Origin: CAZLGM01 sp964558875
GTDB lineage: Bacteria; Desulfobacterota; Desulfobulbia; Desulfobulbales; Desulfocapsaceae
Direction of reading: 5' to 3'
Length of the DNA stretch: 16,486 nt
NCBI GenBank assembly: GCA_964558875.1
Contig: CAZLGM010000061.1
Coordinates: 1-16,486 of the forward strand
Position numbers and translations under genes: made by a program. This document shows positions 7,742 to 15,097 of the stretch, in pieces. Position 1 is the first letter of the stretch. Each line of letters opens with the position of its first letter. A model generated the notes under the pieces. It saw only the letters and a program-made list of their open reading frames with translations. It ran no database searches and was not told where the DNA came from.

Positions 7742-8372
7742 GCTTACCAATCAGTTCCACAAAACGAACATATTCCAGGTGGGATACTTCAACCTCACCA
7801 TCTACTTTTGTCATCAACTTCAACTCCTGAGTATAGACATCTCCAACGGGAATGACCAGCCGTCCCGGATCGGCCAGTTGATCGATAAGAGGATCGGGGA
7901 TTTTAGGTCCACCAGCGGTGACCATGATTGCATCATATGGGCCGTTTTCAGGCCAGCCCAGGGTTCCGTCATCAAGTTTTGTCTGGATATTGTTATAGCG
8001 CAACTTGTCAAAAACTTTGCGGGCGTCGGACAACAGGGCAGGTATCCGCTCAACGGTGTAAACCTTCCTGCACATCCGAGACAGAATAGCTGCCTGATAT
8101 CCCGATCCGGTTCCGATCTCCAGAACCGTTTGATCACCAGTCAACTGCAGAGACTCGCTCATCAGCGCCACAATGAATGGCTGGGAAATAGTCTGTCCGG
8201 AACCGATCGGCAAAGGATGGTCGCCATAGGCCTTTGACTCCAGCCCCTTATCGACAAAAAGATGTCTGGGAACGGCCATCATAGCCGCAAGTGTCTTTTC
8301 ATCGGTAATACCTCGGGGAACAATCTGCTCACGAACCATCCGTTCACGAGCTTTGGAAAATCGATCTTTCAC
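7725..8372 (-). CDS. pcm: Protein-L-isoaspartate O-methyltransferase
   Basis: This 215-residue enzyme uses S-adenosylmethionine to methylate L-isoaspartyl residues in aged proteins, starting their repair. The family block GSGQTISQPFIVALM (about 57-71) is followed by the SAM-binding motif VLEIGTGSGYQ (83-93), an acidic VERIPAL loop, then YDAIMVTAGGPKIP and the C-terminal VRFVELIG. Length matches the usual 205-220. The start is a GTG at 8370-8372; the next in-frame ATG at residue 12 is possible but would cut the conserved N-terminal helix. It lies 20 bp after the lipoprotein gene and overlaps the DedA-family gene, so the three genes form one operon. Cytoplasmic. Confidence 0.96.
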   Translation of the reverse strand: MKDRFSKARERMVREQIVPRGITDEKTLAAMMAVPRHLFVDKGLESKAYGDHPLPIGSGQTISQPFIVALMSESLQLTGDQTVLEIGTGSGYQAAILSRMCRKVYTVERIPALLSDARKVFDKLRYNNIQTKLDDGTLGWPENGPYDAIMVTAGGPKIPDPLIDQLADPGRLVIPVGDVYTQELKLMTKVDGEVEVSHLEYVRFVELIGKHGWKN

Positions 8373-8392
8373 AGATTTTACCGATTCCCCGG

Positions 8393-8752
8393 TTATTTTG
8401 TTTGAAGGTTGGGTTTCTCAGCAGTTCTATAAACGGAGCCGACCACAACATCTCCTTCAATAGTGACAACGATGGAACTGTATCCATCACCGCTGAACAG
8501 CCCGCCAATGACGTACACATCCTGAAGAGATGAGCGCTTCTCCTCTTCATATATCCATTGTTCGCGTTTCTCAGACACTTTTTCCTTCAGGTCCGGCTCT
8601 CCCAAGAAGGTCAACACGTCCTGACGTGTCGAATGGCCGACCTTGATCATACTGATATCGGAGGAAAGATGACGAACAGGATGATCGGCGCACCCTGCCA
8701 AGAGAAACAGCAGAGCAAGCGGCAGTATGAGTCGTCCAAATCGTGTTATCAT
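8393..8752 (-). CDS. BamE/SmpA-like outer-membrane lipoprotein
   Basis: The product has 119 residues from the ATG at 8750-8752, chosen because GGGAG lies 6 nt upstream and the signal peptide begins there; the longer frame to 8872 adds sequence without signal character. Residues 1-20 are a lipoprotein signal (ILPLALLFLLAG) with lipobox LAGC and lipidated C21. Residue +2 is Ala, not Asp, which by the E. coli rule favours the outer membrane. The mature part has ISMIKVGHSTRQDVLTFLGEPD, the helix-turn-helix-like start of the BamE/SmpA fold, then strands WIYEEEK, VYVIGGLF and IVVTIEGDVVVGSVYR. BamE supports outer-membrane protein assembly, but many short lipoproteins share this fold without that role. 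It is the first gene of the operon with pcm and the DedA-family gene. Confidence 0.75.
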   Translation of the reverse strand: MITRFGRLILPLALLFLLAGCADHPVRHLSSDISMIKVGHSTRQDVLTFLGEPDLKEKVSEKREQWIYEEEKRSSLQDVYVIGGLFSGDGYSSIVVTIEGDVVVGSVYRTAEKPNLQTK

Positions 8753-8875
8753 AATGTTCTCCCGGAGTAATTCACGGCCTCTTCCATACCGGGCCGACTT
8801 GACTGTAAGAAATATGGAAAAGTACAAGCTGAAACAATGTCTGCGTCCAGCCTGTATTTTTTCCGTAAACAAGCA

Positions 8876-8904
8876 CTTATAGTCCGTCGACCGCGTTTTT
8901 TCAA
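8876..8904 (-). promoter_or_regulatory. Sigma-70-type promoter for the lipoprotein-pcm-DedA operon
   Basis: On the minus strand TTGAAA (8899-8904) and TATAAG (8876-8881) are separated by 17 bp, close to the consensus. It lies just after the htpG stop and about 125 bp upstream of the lipoprotein start, and no competing gene sits between. Confidence 0.6.
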
Positions 8905-8926
8905 GACAAAGTAATATGTCCTGGTT

Positions 8927-10804
8927 TTACTCTCCCACCGCCCGGTCAAGGATCCTATAATTTCGCTCGACCATGGTCAGCGGATCGACAACCAACCCCG
9001 CCTGGATCATGGCGTTATCATAGATCTGTTCAGCTACCTCTTTGGCAAAGGTTTCATCGCTGTTTTGCAGTTCGGCCAGCTTGACGATCAGTCTGTTGCT
9101 CATGTTAATCTCAAGGTTCTTCTTGGACGGTGGCATCGCCCCCATCCCTTTCTCAAATTTGGCCGCTGAAAGCACCCGTTCCATGGAGGAGGTCATATGA
9201 CTGTCCGGATTGACGATCATCGCCGGGGCGTCAACAAGACGTTTGGATTCGATCACATCACCTACCTTGTCACCAAGCGCCCCTTTCAACCAGTCGATCA
9301 ACGACTGTTTCGATTCATCTCCTAGTGGCGAGTCTTGAGTGTCTTCACCACCCTTTTCCTCTTTTTCCTTGGAGTCGGGAATGGAAAGGTCGGCCCGGTC
9401 GGCAGAAACCAGTTTCTTACCCTCGAATTCACCGAGATGCGACAGCACAAAGTCGTCAATCGGCTCCATGGTATAGATGATCTCGATATCTTTTTTCTTG
9501 AACATCTCAACGTATGGACCTGACTCAATGGCAGCACGTGAGGATCCATTGATATAATAAATTTCTTCCTGGTCCTCGTTCATGCGCTCCACATACTCAC
9601 TTAAACTGGTGGGGACATCATTGTCCGAGCGTGACGACTCGAACCGGACGAGGTTGCCCAGCTCCTTCTGGTATTCGTAATCCGAAGTAATTCCCTCTTT
9701 GATGAAGATTCCAAAGGTCTTCCAGAACTCCAGGTATTTTTCCGGGTCTGCTTTGGCCTGCTCAGTAAGGTACTTTAAAAACCGTTTGGTGATGACCTTG
9801 CGCAACTTGGCTACCAGGGCATTGTCCTGCAGCTGTTGGCGGGAAATATTTAGGGGCAGGTCTTCACTGTCAATAACACCTTTTAAAAATCTCAACCATT
9901 CGGGCAGGATCGTTTCCGAATGTTGATCGATCAGGATGCGCTGGCAGTAGAGATTGACACCGGGGTCGAGACGACCGAAGCCGAGAACTTCAAAATTCTC
10001 TTTGGGAACAAAGAGCAATGCATTGATGGCCAGCGGAGCATCTGCGGAAAAATGAAGACGATACGTCGGGTCATCACCGGCATTACCGATAAATTTATAA
10101 AAATCGGTGTATTCCTCATCCTTGATCTCGTTTTTATTCCTGGTCCACAACGCCTGAACCGTATTGACCGTCTCCGAATCAAGTTTGATGGGAAACTGAA
10201 CAAAGGCCGAGTACTGTTTGATGATCGATTCGACCTTCCATTTGGCCGAGTAATCATGGGCGTCTTCTTTAAGCTCGACGATGATCTTCGTTCCCCTCCG
10301 CAAGCCTTTCATCTCACTGATGGAATAGGTGCCGGTACCGTCAGAAACCCATTCGTTGCCTTCGGAGCCGTCCCATGAACGGCTTTGCACCCTCACTTTG
10401 GCACCGGCCATAAAGGCTGCATAAAATCCGACACCGAACTGCCCGATCAGGCTGACATCCTTTTTCGCTGCCTCTGCAAGTTCAGTCAGAAAAGCGTTTG
10501 AACCTGAATGAGCGATTGTGCCGAGGTTGGATTCGAGTTCGTCCCGGGTCATACCAATCCCGGTATCCGTAATAGTAAAAGTATGGTCTTTATCGTCAAG
10601 ATCGATGGTGATCTCGAGAGGAACATGAGAATCAAAGCCCTCATCCTGGGTCAGCGACTCATGCCGATATTTTTCCAGGGCATCCGCCGCATTCGAGATC
10701 AATTCCCGGACAAAAATATCGCGTTCGGTATAGAGTGAATGAACAACTATATCGAGTAGCTTTTTTGTTTCCGCCTGAAACTCATGGGTTGTCGTCTGTG
10801 TCAT
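8927..10804 (-). CDS. htpG: Molecular chaperone HtpG (bacterial Hsp90)
   Basis: The 625-residue product matches E. coli HtpG (624) in length. The N-terminal GHKL ATPase domain has FVRELISNAADALEK with E34 and N38, TDTGIGM with D80, and the GQFGVGFYAAFM lid region. The middle domain follows with GVIDSEDLPLNISRQ, which carries the catalytic-loop arginine, and the C-terminal dimerisation domain ends in the helical NYRILDRAVGE. The ATP-driven dimer remodels client proteins in the cytoplasm. The ATG at 10802-10804 was preferred over a GTG three codons upstream because AGAAGG lies 8 nt before it. It appears to be a single-gene unit: the neighbour upstream is divergent and a promoter for the next operon follows its stop. 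Its leader contains a long palindrome (10841-10948). Confidence 0.98.
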   Translation of the reverse strand: MTQTTTHEFQAETKKLLDIVVHSLYTERDIFVRELISNAADALEKYRHESLTQDEGFDSHVPLEITIDLDDKDHTFTITDTGIGMTRDELESNLGTIAHSGSNAFLTELAEAAKKDVSLIGQFGVGFYAAFMAGAKVRVQSRSWDGSEGNEWVSDGTGTYSISEMKGLRRGTKIIVELKEDAHDYSAKWKVESIIKQYSAFVQFPIKLDSETVNTVQALWTRNKNEIKDEEYTDFYKFIGNAGDDPTYRLHFSADAPLAINALLFVPKENFEVLGFGRLDPGVNLYCQRILIDQHSETILPEWLRFLKGVIDSEDLPLNISRQQLQDNALVAKLRKVITKRFLKYLTEQAKADPEKYLEFWKTFGIFIKEGITSDYEYQKELGNLVRFESSRSDNDVPTSLSEYVERMNEDQEEIYYINGSSRAAIESGPYVEMFKKKDIEIIYTMEPIDDFVLSHLGEFEGKKLVSADRADLSIPDSKEKEEKGGEDTQDSPLGDESKQSLIDWLKGALGDKVGDVIESKRLVDAPAMIVNPDSHMTSSMERVLSAAKFEKGMGAMPPSKKNLEINMSNRLIVKLAELQNSDETFAKEVAEQIYDNAMIQAGLVVDPLTMVERNYRILDRAVGE

Positions 10805-10840
10805 GATTGCCACCTTCTGTTTCTTTTTCTTCTATTGAAA

Positions 10841-10948
10841 CAAGCTTTCAGCAGTGGTACAAGGTTTGGTGATTTGGGCCGTATCGCTATAGCAACTCCT
10901 ATGCGGTGCAGCCCAAATCGCCAAAGATGTACCGCTGATGAACTCTTG
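10841..10948. repeat. Long imperfect palindrome in the htpG leader
   Basis: The two arms start CAAG and end CTTG; about 36 of 46 positions pair, with an apical loop near 10888-10901. The core arms, TTTGGTGATTTGGGC and GCCCAAATCGCCAAA (10865-10879 and 10911-10925), pair at all but one position. Several arm differences become G-U pairs in RNA. It lies between the predicted htpG promoter and its ribosome-binding site, and resembles the element at 16297-16395 in size, layout and sequence (shared CATCTTTG, GATTT, CTATA on the minus strand). Probably a copy of a dispersed palindromic (REP/MITE-like) repeat. Confidence 0.7.
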
Positions 10949-10980
10949 CGTTGCTTTTTGGGTTGATGTGAGCCAAAATA

Positions 10981-11008
10981 CAGATAACCATACTTTTTCC
11001 CCTGTCAA
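10981..11008 (-). promoter_or_regulatory. Predicted sigma-70-type promoter for htpG
   Basis: On the minus strand TTGACA (11003-11008) is followed after 16 bp by TATCTG (10981-10986). The -35 box is perfect and the -10 is moderate. Transcription from near 10974 would give a leader of about 170 nt that includes the palindrome. No CIRCE element is seen, and a heat-shock sigma-factor promoter is not evident. Confidence 0.5.
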
Positions 11009-11062
11009 GGTAACGCCAGACACGAAAACACACAGATTTTACATGTACGACACAAGCCTTTT

Positions 11063-11737
11063 ATGAGAATTATTGGTTTTGGTGATATCCATATGTCCCT
11101 TGGGCAGTTCCAGGATATTCCCGGGATCGAGTCCGCCAACGCTGTTATCCTTACAGGGGATCTGACCCACTTCGGCGGAGCCGACGATGCACAGGAAATC
11201 GTTGACCGGGTTGCTGCCGTCAACGAAACAGTTTTTGCTCAATTTGGCAACGTGGACAATTTGGATGTGGACGACTATCTGCAGGAGCGGGGAATCAACA
11301 TCCATGGCCAGGCAAGGATTGTCAACGGCCAGTGCTGCCTGATGGGTGTCGGCGGTTCAAATATCACCCCTTTTAACTATCCGGTCCAGTTTTCCGAGGA
11401 AGAAATCGGCTCTTTTCTTGACACAGCCTACACCCAGGCCAGGAAATTATTGGCATCAGCACAAAAGAACAACCTGCCCCTTATTCTTGTAGCCCATGCG
11501 CCACCCATCGATACCAGGCTGGATGAATTGTCCAATGGTACCCATGTCGGCTCATCGGCTGTAAGAAAATTCATTGAAACGGTTCAACCTGCTGTCTGTT
11601 TGACCGGGCACATTCATGAAGCCAAGGGTGAGGATGCTATTGGCAGCACGGTTGTCATCAATCCTGGAATGATCAGCGAAGGCGGCTGGATCGATGTAAC
11701 AGTAGAAGACTCAACAGTAAAAACATATCTTACATGA
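11063..11737 (+). CDS. Calcineurin-like metallophosphoesterase
   Basis: The 224-residue protein shows the metallophosphoesterase motifs in order: GDIH (D8, H10), GDLTH (D33), GNVDN (N63), VAHAPP (H145) and GHIHE (H183, H185). Two metal ions would be bound by these residues. The third motif is normally GNHD, and its general-acid His is replaced here by Val, as in some other small members of the superfamily, so activity may be restricted to particular phosphodiesters. Substrate unknown; no signal peptide, so cytoplasmic. The start at 11063 gives the expected N-terminus (MRIIGFGDIH) although no clear Shine-Dalgarno is present. Its stop overlaps the hemG start by 4 bp (ATGA), which points to translational coupling. 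It is divergent from htpG. Confidence 0.88.
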   Translation: MRIIGFGDIHMSLGQFQDIPGIESANAVILTGDLTHFGGADDAQEIVDRVAAVNETVFAQFGNVDNLDVDDYLQERGINIHGQARIVNGQCCLMGVGGSNITPFNYPVQFSEEEIGSFLDTAYTQARKLLASAQKNNLPLILVAHAPPIDTRLDELSNGTHVGSSAVRKFIETVQPAVCLTGHIHEAKGEDAIGSTVVINPGMISEGGWIDVTVEDSTVKTYLT

Positions 11738-13146
11738 AACAGACTACTAATCATTTCACCACAATCATTGTCGGCGCCGGTCTTTCCGGTCTGACTGTCG
11801 CTCACAAGTTGAAAACCAGAGAGCCGGACCACCAGCTGCTTGTCCTGGAAAAAGGCAACCGGGTCGGAGGTGCCATACGCTCTCACCATGACCAGGGGTA
11901 TCTTGCCGAGATCGGCCCCCATGGCTTCCTGGACAATTGCGAGGAATCAAAGGCTCTGCTCTATGAAACAGGCCTTGACAAGGAATGCGTCAAGGCTCCC
12001 TTGAGCCGATTTGTCCGCTATGTCTGCTTAAATGACAAGCTGCTCCTTATTCCCCAAAGTCCACCGAAAATCATCAAGGCGCCACTAATCTCATGGCCGG
12101 CCAAATTCAGAGTTCTCGGCGATCTGTTTAAAAAGCCGTTCCCCGGTGAACCGTCGGTGGCCCAGTGGGCCGAATATCGGTTTGGATCGGCCATGCTGCC
12201 TTTTGTGGATGCGGTTTTCACCGGGACCTACGCAGGTGATTTCAACAGACTTGTGATTGATGGCGTAATGCCGGGAGTCCGCGAATTGGAGAAAAAACAT
12301 GGCTCCGTTATCCGTGGTCTGCTGGCCAAGCTGAAAGAGTCTAAGAAGAAAGGAGGGAATACAAAAAAAAGGGGACTACCTGCCATGACCAGTTTTCCCC
12401 AGGGAATGGCACGACTGCCGGAAAAACTGGGAGAGGGGTTGCGTGAGGGTATTGACCTTTTTCTGAACTGTGCTGTTTCAACCGTAACAAAAGAACCAAA
12501 TCGGTGGGCAGTCACCAGTTCACAGGGAACCTTTTATTGTGACAATCTGGTAATCGCTCTGCCGGTGAATCCATCACTGGACCTGCTGTCCCAGCTTGGT
12601 GATTCGCCGCCCTGTTCCTCCATTGCAGATGCAAAAATAGTAACGGTCGCCATGGGTTTTACAGACGATGCCAAATTGCCGCCCGGTTTCGGTTTTCTCA
12701 CTCCAGAACAGGAGCAGCGGTTCAGTCTTGGCTGCCTTTTCTCTTCCAACATGTTTCCGGGCCGGGCGCCTGACGGCCACATTCTTTTTGAGGTTCTGGT
12801 CGGTGGCCGACGGCATCCGGAGCGGGTCGAACTCGATGATGAGACACTGATCACGAATATCTTAGACGATATGCGGCAACTTCTTCACCTGCCCGGAGAA
12901 CCAGCCTACGTAAAAGTCCTTCGCTCCTCAGGGGCCATTCCTCAGCTGGAAAATGGATATCCGGAATTATTAAGCTGGCGTGATCGAGTCACAGGGCGAC
13001 ATGACAATCTGTTTGTCTGTGGCTTTGGCTGGCAGGGAATCGGGCTGAACGATATGATGAAACATGCGACAATTGCTTCAGAAAATCTGCTTGCCGGAAT
13101 GAAAGGTAAACAGCAGCAAAGTGAGGTGAAGAAGATCTATTTCTAA
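11734..13146 (+). CDS. hemG: Protoporphyrinogen (or coproporphyrinogen) oxidase, HemY type
   Basis: The 470-residue flavoprotein has an N-terminal Rossmann FAD-binding motif VGAGLSGL (13-20), with E39 at the end of the second strand (LLVLEKGNRVGGAIRS), then the family block AEIGPHGF. Further marks are GTYAGDFNRL in the middle and the C-terminal FAD-binding GWQGIGLNDMMKHA. These identify the oxygen-dependent HemY-type enzyme that oxidises protoporphyrinogen IX to protoporphyrin IX; in some bacteria such proteins use coproporphyrinogen III instead. In an anaerobe another electron acceptor would be needed, and sequence does not show which. A lysine-rich stretch (KESKKKGGNTKKRG, about 205-218) may be a loop near the membrane. 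Starts at the ATGA overlap with the phosphoesterase gene. No other haem gene is in the window. Confidence 0.88.
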   Translation: MKQTTNHFTTIIVGAGLSGLTVAHKLKTREPDHQLLVLEKGNRVGGAIRSHHDQGYLAEIGPHGFLDNCEESKALLYETGLDKECVKAPLSRFVRYVCLNDKLLLIPQSPPKIIKAPLISWPAKFRVLGDLFKKPFPGEPSVAQWAEYRFGSAMLPFVDAVFTGTYAGDFNRLVIDGVMPGVRELEKKHGSVIRGLLAKLKESKKKGGNTKKRGLPAMTSFPQGMARLPEKLGEGLREGIDLFLNCAVSTVTKEPNRWAVTSSQGTFYCDNLVIALPVNPSLDLLSQLGDSPPCSSIADAKIVTVAMGFTDDAKLPPGFGFLTPEQEQRFSLGCLFSSNMFPGRAPDGHILFEVLVGGRRHPERVELDDETLITNILDDMRQLLHLPGEPAYVKVLRSSGAIPQLENGYPELLSWRDRVTGRHDNLFVCGFGWQGIGLNDMMKHATIASENLLAGMKGKQQQSEVKKIYF

Positions 13147-13155
13147 GTCCTCTTA

Positions 13156-13198
13156 ACACCCATGATTTCTACAGCTTGCTCGTAAATATCATGGGTGT
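13156..13198. terminator. Hairpin between converging hemG and membrane methyltransferase genes
   Basis: ACACCCATGAT (13156-13166) and ATCATGGGTGT (13188-13198) are a perfect 11-bp inverted repeat with a 21-nt loop, placed 10 bp after the hemG stop and 18 bp before the end of the facing gene. The position fits a bidirectional terminator, but neither strand has a T-run right after it. Confidence 0.5.
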
Positions 13199-13216
13199 CA
13201 TGAGTGGTAACCCCTT

Positions 13217-15097
13217 TCACACCAAACCCGGAATAAACCAGTACCGGACCCGCTTTTTATACTCCAGATAATCCCGGTCCAATGACAGATGCCGCTCTTC
13301 TGTCCAGGCACGCAGCAGATAGATTATCAAAAAGCTGACAAACAGACCGACAAAATATTTCCCCAGGAAAATCGCTTCAATTGCCCAGATAAGGACTTTG
13401 GCCGTATAGGCCGGATGGCGACAGTATCTATATGGCCCATAATCTACGATGCCGCGGTTGGTTAAATTCGATGCTTTAAAACCAAGGGCAATGGAGGCCC
13501 AGGTGAAGATTGCCCACAGCAAAGTGACACTTCCCAGAACAACAGGTTCCATCCATACAGAAATGGGGATGTGGATGGGAAACAGGTCGAGGTCAAAGGG
13601 AGCGAAAGAAAAGGAGTTGAAAGGCGGATAACACCAGAGACAGACAATCCAGCCGAATAGTGTCGGCTCAACTGAGCGTATTGTACTTCCCAGCTTGCGG
13701 CTTTCAAATGTGTATCCGAACAGGAAAATCGATGTGTCGGTCAGAATCAGCAGGGCAAGGAGAAAGGTGTTGATCTGTTCAAACGACCAGCGAAAATCCT
13801 GGAGCAGGTTCCACTGGTGAATAACATTGCCGATCACCCAGCTGGATAAAATAGGGAGAAAGAACAGTTTCACTCCCAGTAATAGCCAGCCTGCCGCAAG
13901 AGGAGACTGGATTCTTTTCGTTTTCGACTCAACCTGGCCAAAGGGTTCCGTAATGGAATGGCGGATGATCCCCAGCCTTGCCGGCAGCCACAGAACTAAA
14001 GATATCAAGGACAACAGGGCGGCTACATACTTATCATCATCAGGCCGTCCCTGCCGGTGAGCCCGGAGCTTGTCGATTATCAACAGATAGGGAATATACA
14101 ACAACGTAAAACTCCAGAAGTAAATATCGACAAAATAGAGAAAAAAGTATCGGTAGTTTTTCCCGGTGAAATGGTCAATGAGAAGCGGCGAAAATGTTAC
14201 CAGCAGGTGGATGTTTTTGAGCAGCAGATAACTGAGGCTGAAAAAAAACAGCCGGGAGCAAAACAGACTGACTGCTGTCGAAGTAATTCTGTTTGAAAAG
14301 GATCCGGCCATAGAAAATATAAAGAGAGCCAGACCGACGCAACAACCGATTGCCAGAACAACATTTGGAGTTCTGCCCCTGAAAATACTCGTTTCTGCCG
14401 CCCCGTGGTTGATGCTCACTTTCAGGCCGACTATGCCCGCTTGATGGACGCCATCGACCACCCGCTCCTTTACGGCGAATATCGGATAGTCGACCCGAAG
14501 ACCTGAGTAGGTACCTTTCAGACGAAAGCGTCTTGTCTTTTTTTCACCTTCTTTTTCTTCGCTAAGGACTACTTCATCGGGAGCAACTATTTTCCAGCCT
14601 TCAGGCCGGTCGGCAGAAAGGACCAGCAAGACATCCTTTCCTCTGCGATATCTCTTCAGCTTAGCTTTTTCACCAAATTCCCCTTGAGTCTTGAAGTTGA
14701 AAAAGCCGGCATGGGAAAGACTGAGCAGCCTGGAGTCGTTGCGATAAAACAGGGTTGCCACCTGAGTATAGGAACCGGGGACAGCCGGCTCATCAACGTT
14801 AAAAATAGTATTGAGCGTTTCACCTGCTGCCAGAAGCCGGTGAGTCTGGATCACCTGACTGCGACCATTGAGCTCCAGCCTGAGCCGCTCAATCATGACC
14901 TCTGATGTGCCGTGATTGACTACCGACAGGGTAACTCTATTATCTTTACTCTTCTGGGCCAGCTCGAGATTGATCGTTGCGCCGTATGAGGTGGAAAGCC
15001 AGGGGATAAGCAGGAGAAAGATGGTTAACAACAAAATCAGCCGAAGAGCCACCAGGAGATGTCGATCGCAGGGAAATCGAAAAACGATTTTGCTCAC
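13217..15097 (-). CDS. Polytopic membrane protein with periplasmic domain and ICMT-like methyltransferase C-terminus
   Basis: The 626-residue product starts at a GTG (15095-15097) with AGGAA 6 nt upstream. Residues 14-38 form a signal-anchor or signal peptide. Residues 40-240 look like an extracytoplasmic beta-sandwich (TINLELAQKSKDNRVTLSVV and similar strands), with no cysteines or known catalytic motif. From about 243 on there are roughly nine membrane segments. The C-terminal 90 residues carry GPYRYCRHPAYTAKVL (554-569) and RAWTEERHL (596-604) followed by YLEYKKRVRYWFIPG. This is the SAM-binding pattern of the isoprenylcysteine carboxyl methyltransferase/phospholipid methyltransferase family. 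The likely reaction is methyl transfer from SAM to a lipid-linked or membrane acceptor; the acceptor is unknown. The start overlaps the sulfotransferase stop by 4 bp (GTGA), so the two are coupled and probably act together. Confidence 0.82.
   Translation of the reverse strand: MSKIVFRFPCDRHLLVALRLILLLTIFLLLIPWLSTSYGATINLELAQKSKDNRVTLSVVNHGTSEVMIERLRLELNGRSQVIQTHRLLAAGETLNTIFNVDEPAVPGSYTQVATLFYRNDSRLLSLSHAGFFNFKTQGEFGEKAKLKRYRRGKDVLLVLSADRPEGWKIVAPDEVVLSEEKEGEKKTRRFRLKGTYSGLRVDYPIFAVKERVVDGVHQAGIVGLKVSINHGAAETSIFRGRTPNVVLAIGCCVGLALFIFSMAGSFSNRITSTAVSLFCSRLFFFSLSYLLLKNIHLLVTFSPLLIDHFTGKNYRYFFLYFVDIYFWSFTLLYIPYLLIIDKLRAHRQGRPDDDKYVAALLSLISLVLWLPARLGIIRHSITEPFGQVESKTKRIQSPLAAGWLLLGVKLFFLPILSSWVIGNVIHQWNLLQDFRWSFEQINTFLLALLILTDTSIFLFGYTFESRKLGSTIRSVEPTLFGWIVCLWCYPPFNSFSFAPFDLDLFPIHIPISVWMEPVVLGSVTLLWAIFTWASIALGFKASNLTNRGIVDYGPYRYCRHPAYTAKVLIWAIEAIFLGKYFVGLFVSFLIIYLLRAWTEERHLSLDRDYLEYKKRVRYWFIPGLV

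Noticed and set aside
8753..8872. N-terminal extension of the lipoprotein reading frame
   Set aside because: It places 40 residues before a clear lipoprotein signal peptide, which would disable export; the ATG at 8752 has a good ribosome site.
9920..10378. 152-codon plus-strand reading frame inside htpG
   Set aside because: Antisense to a strongly conserved chaperone gene, with no ribosome site or recognisable protein features.
10841..10948. CIRCE operator or RNA thermometer in front of htpG
   Set aside because: The TTAGCACTC half-sites of CIRCE are absent, and the hairpin does not pair with the ribosome-binding site, which a thermometer would need.
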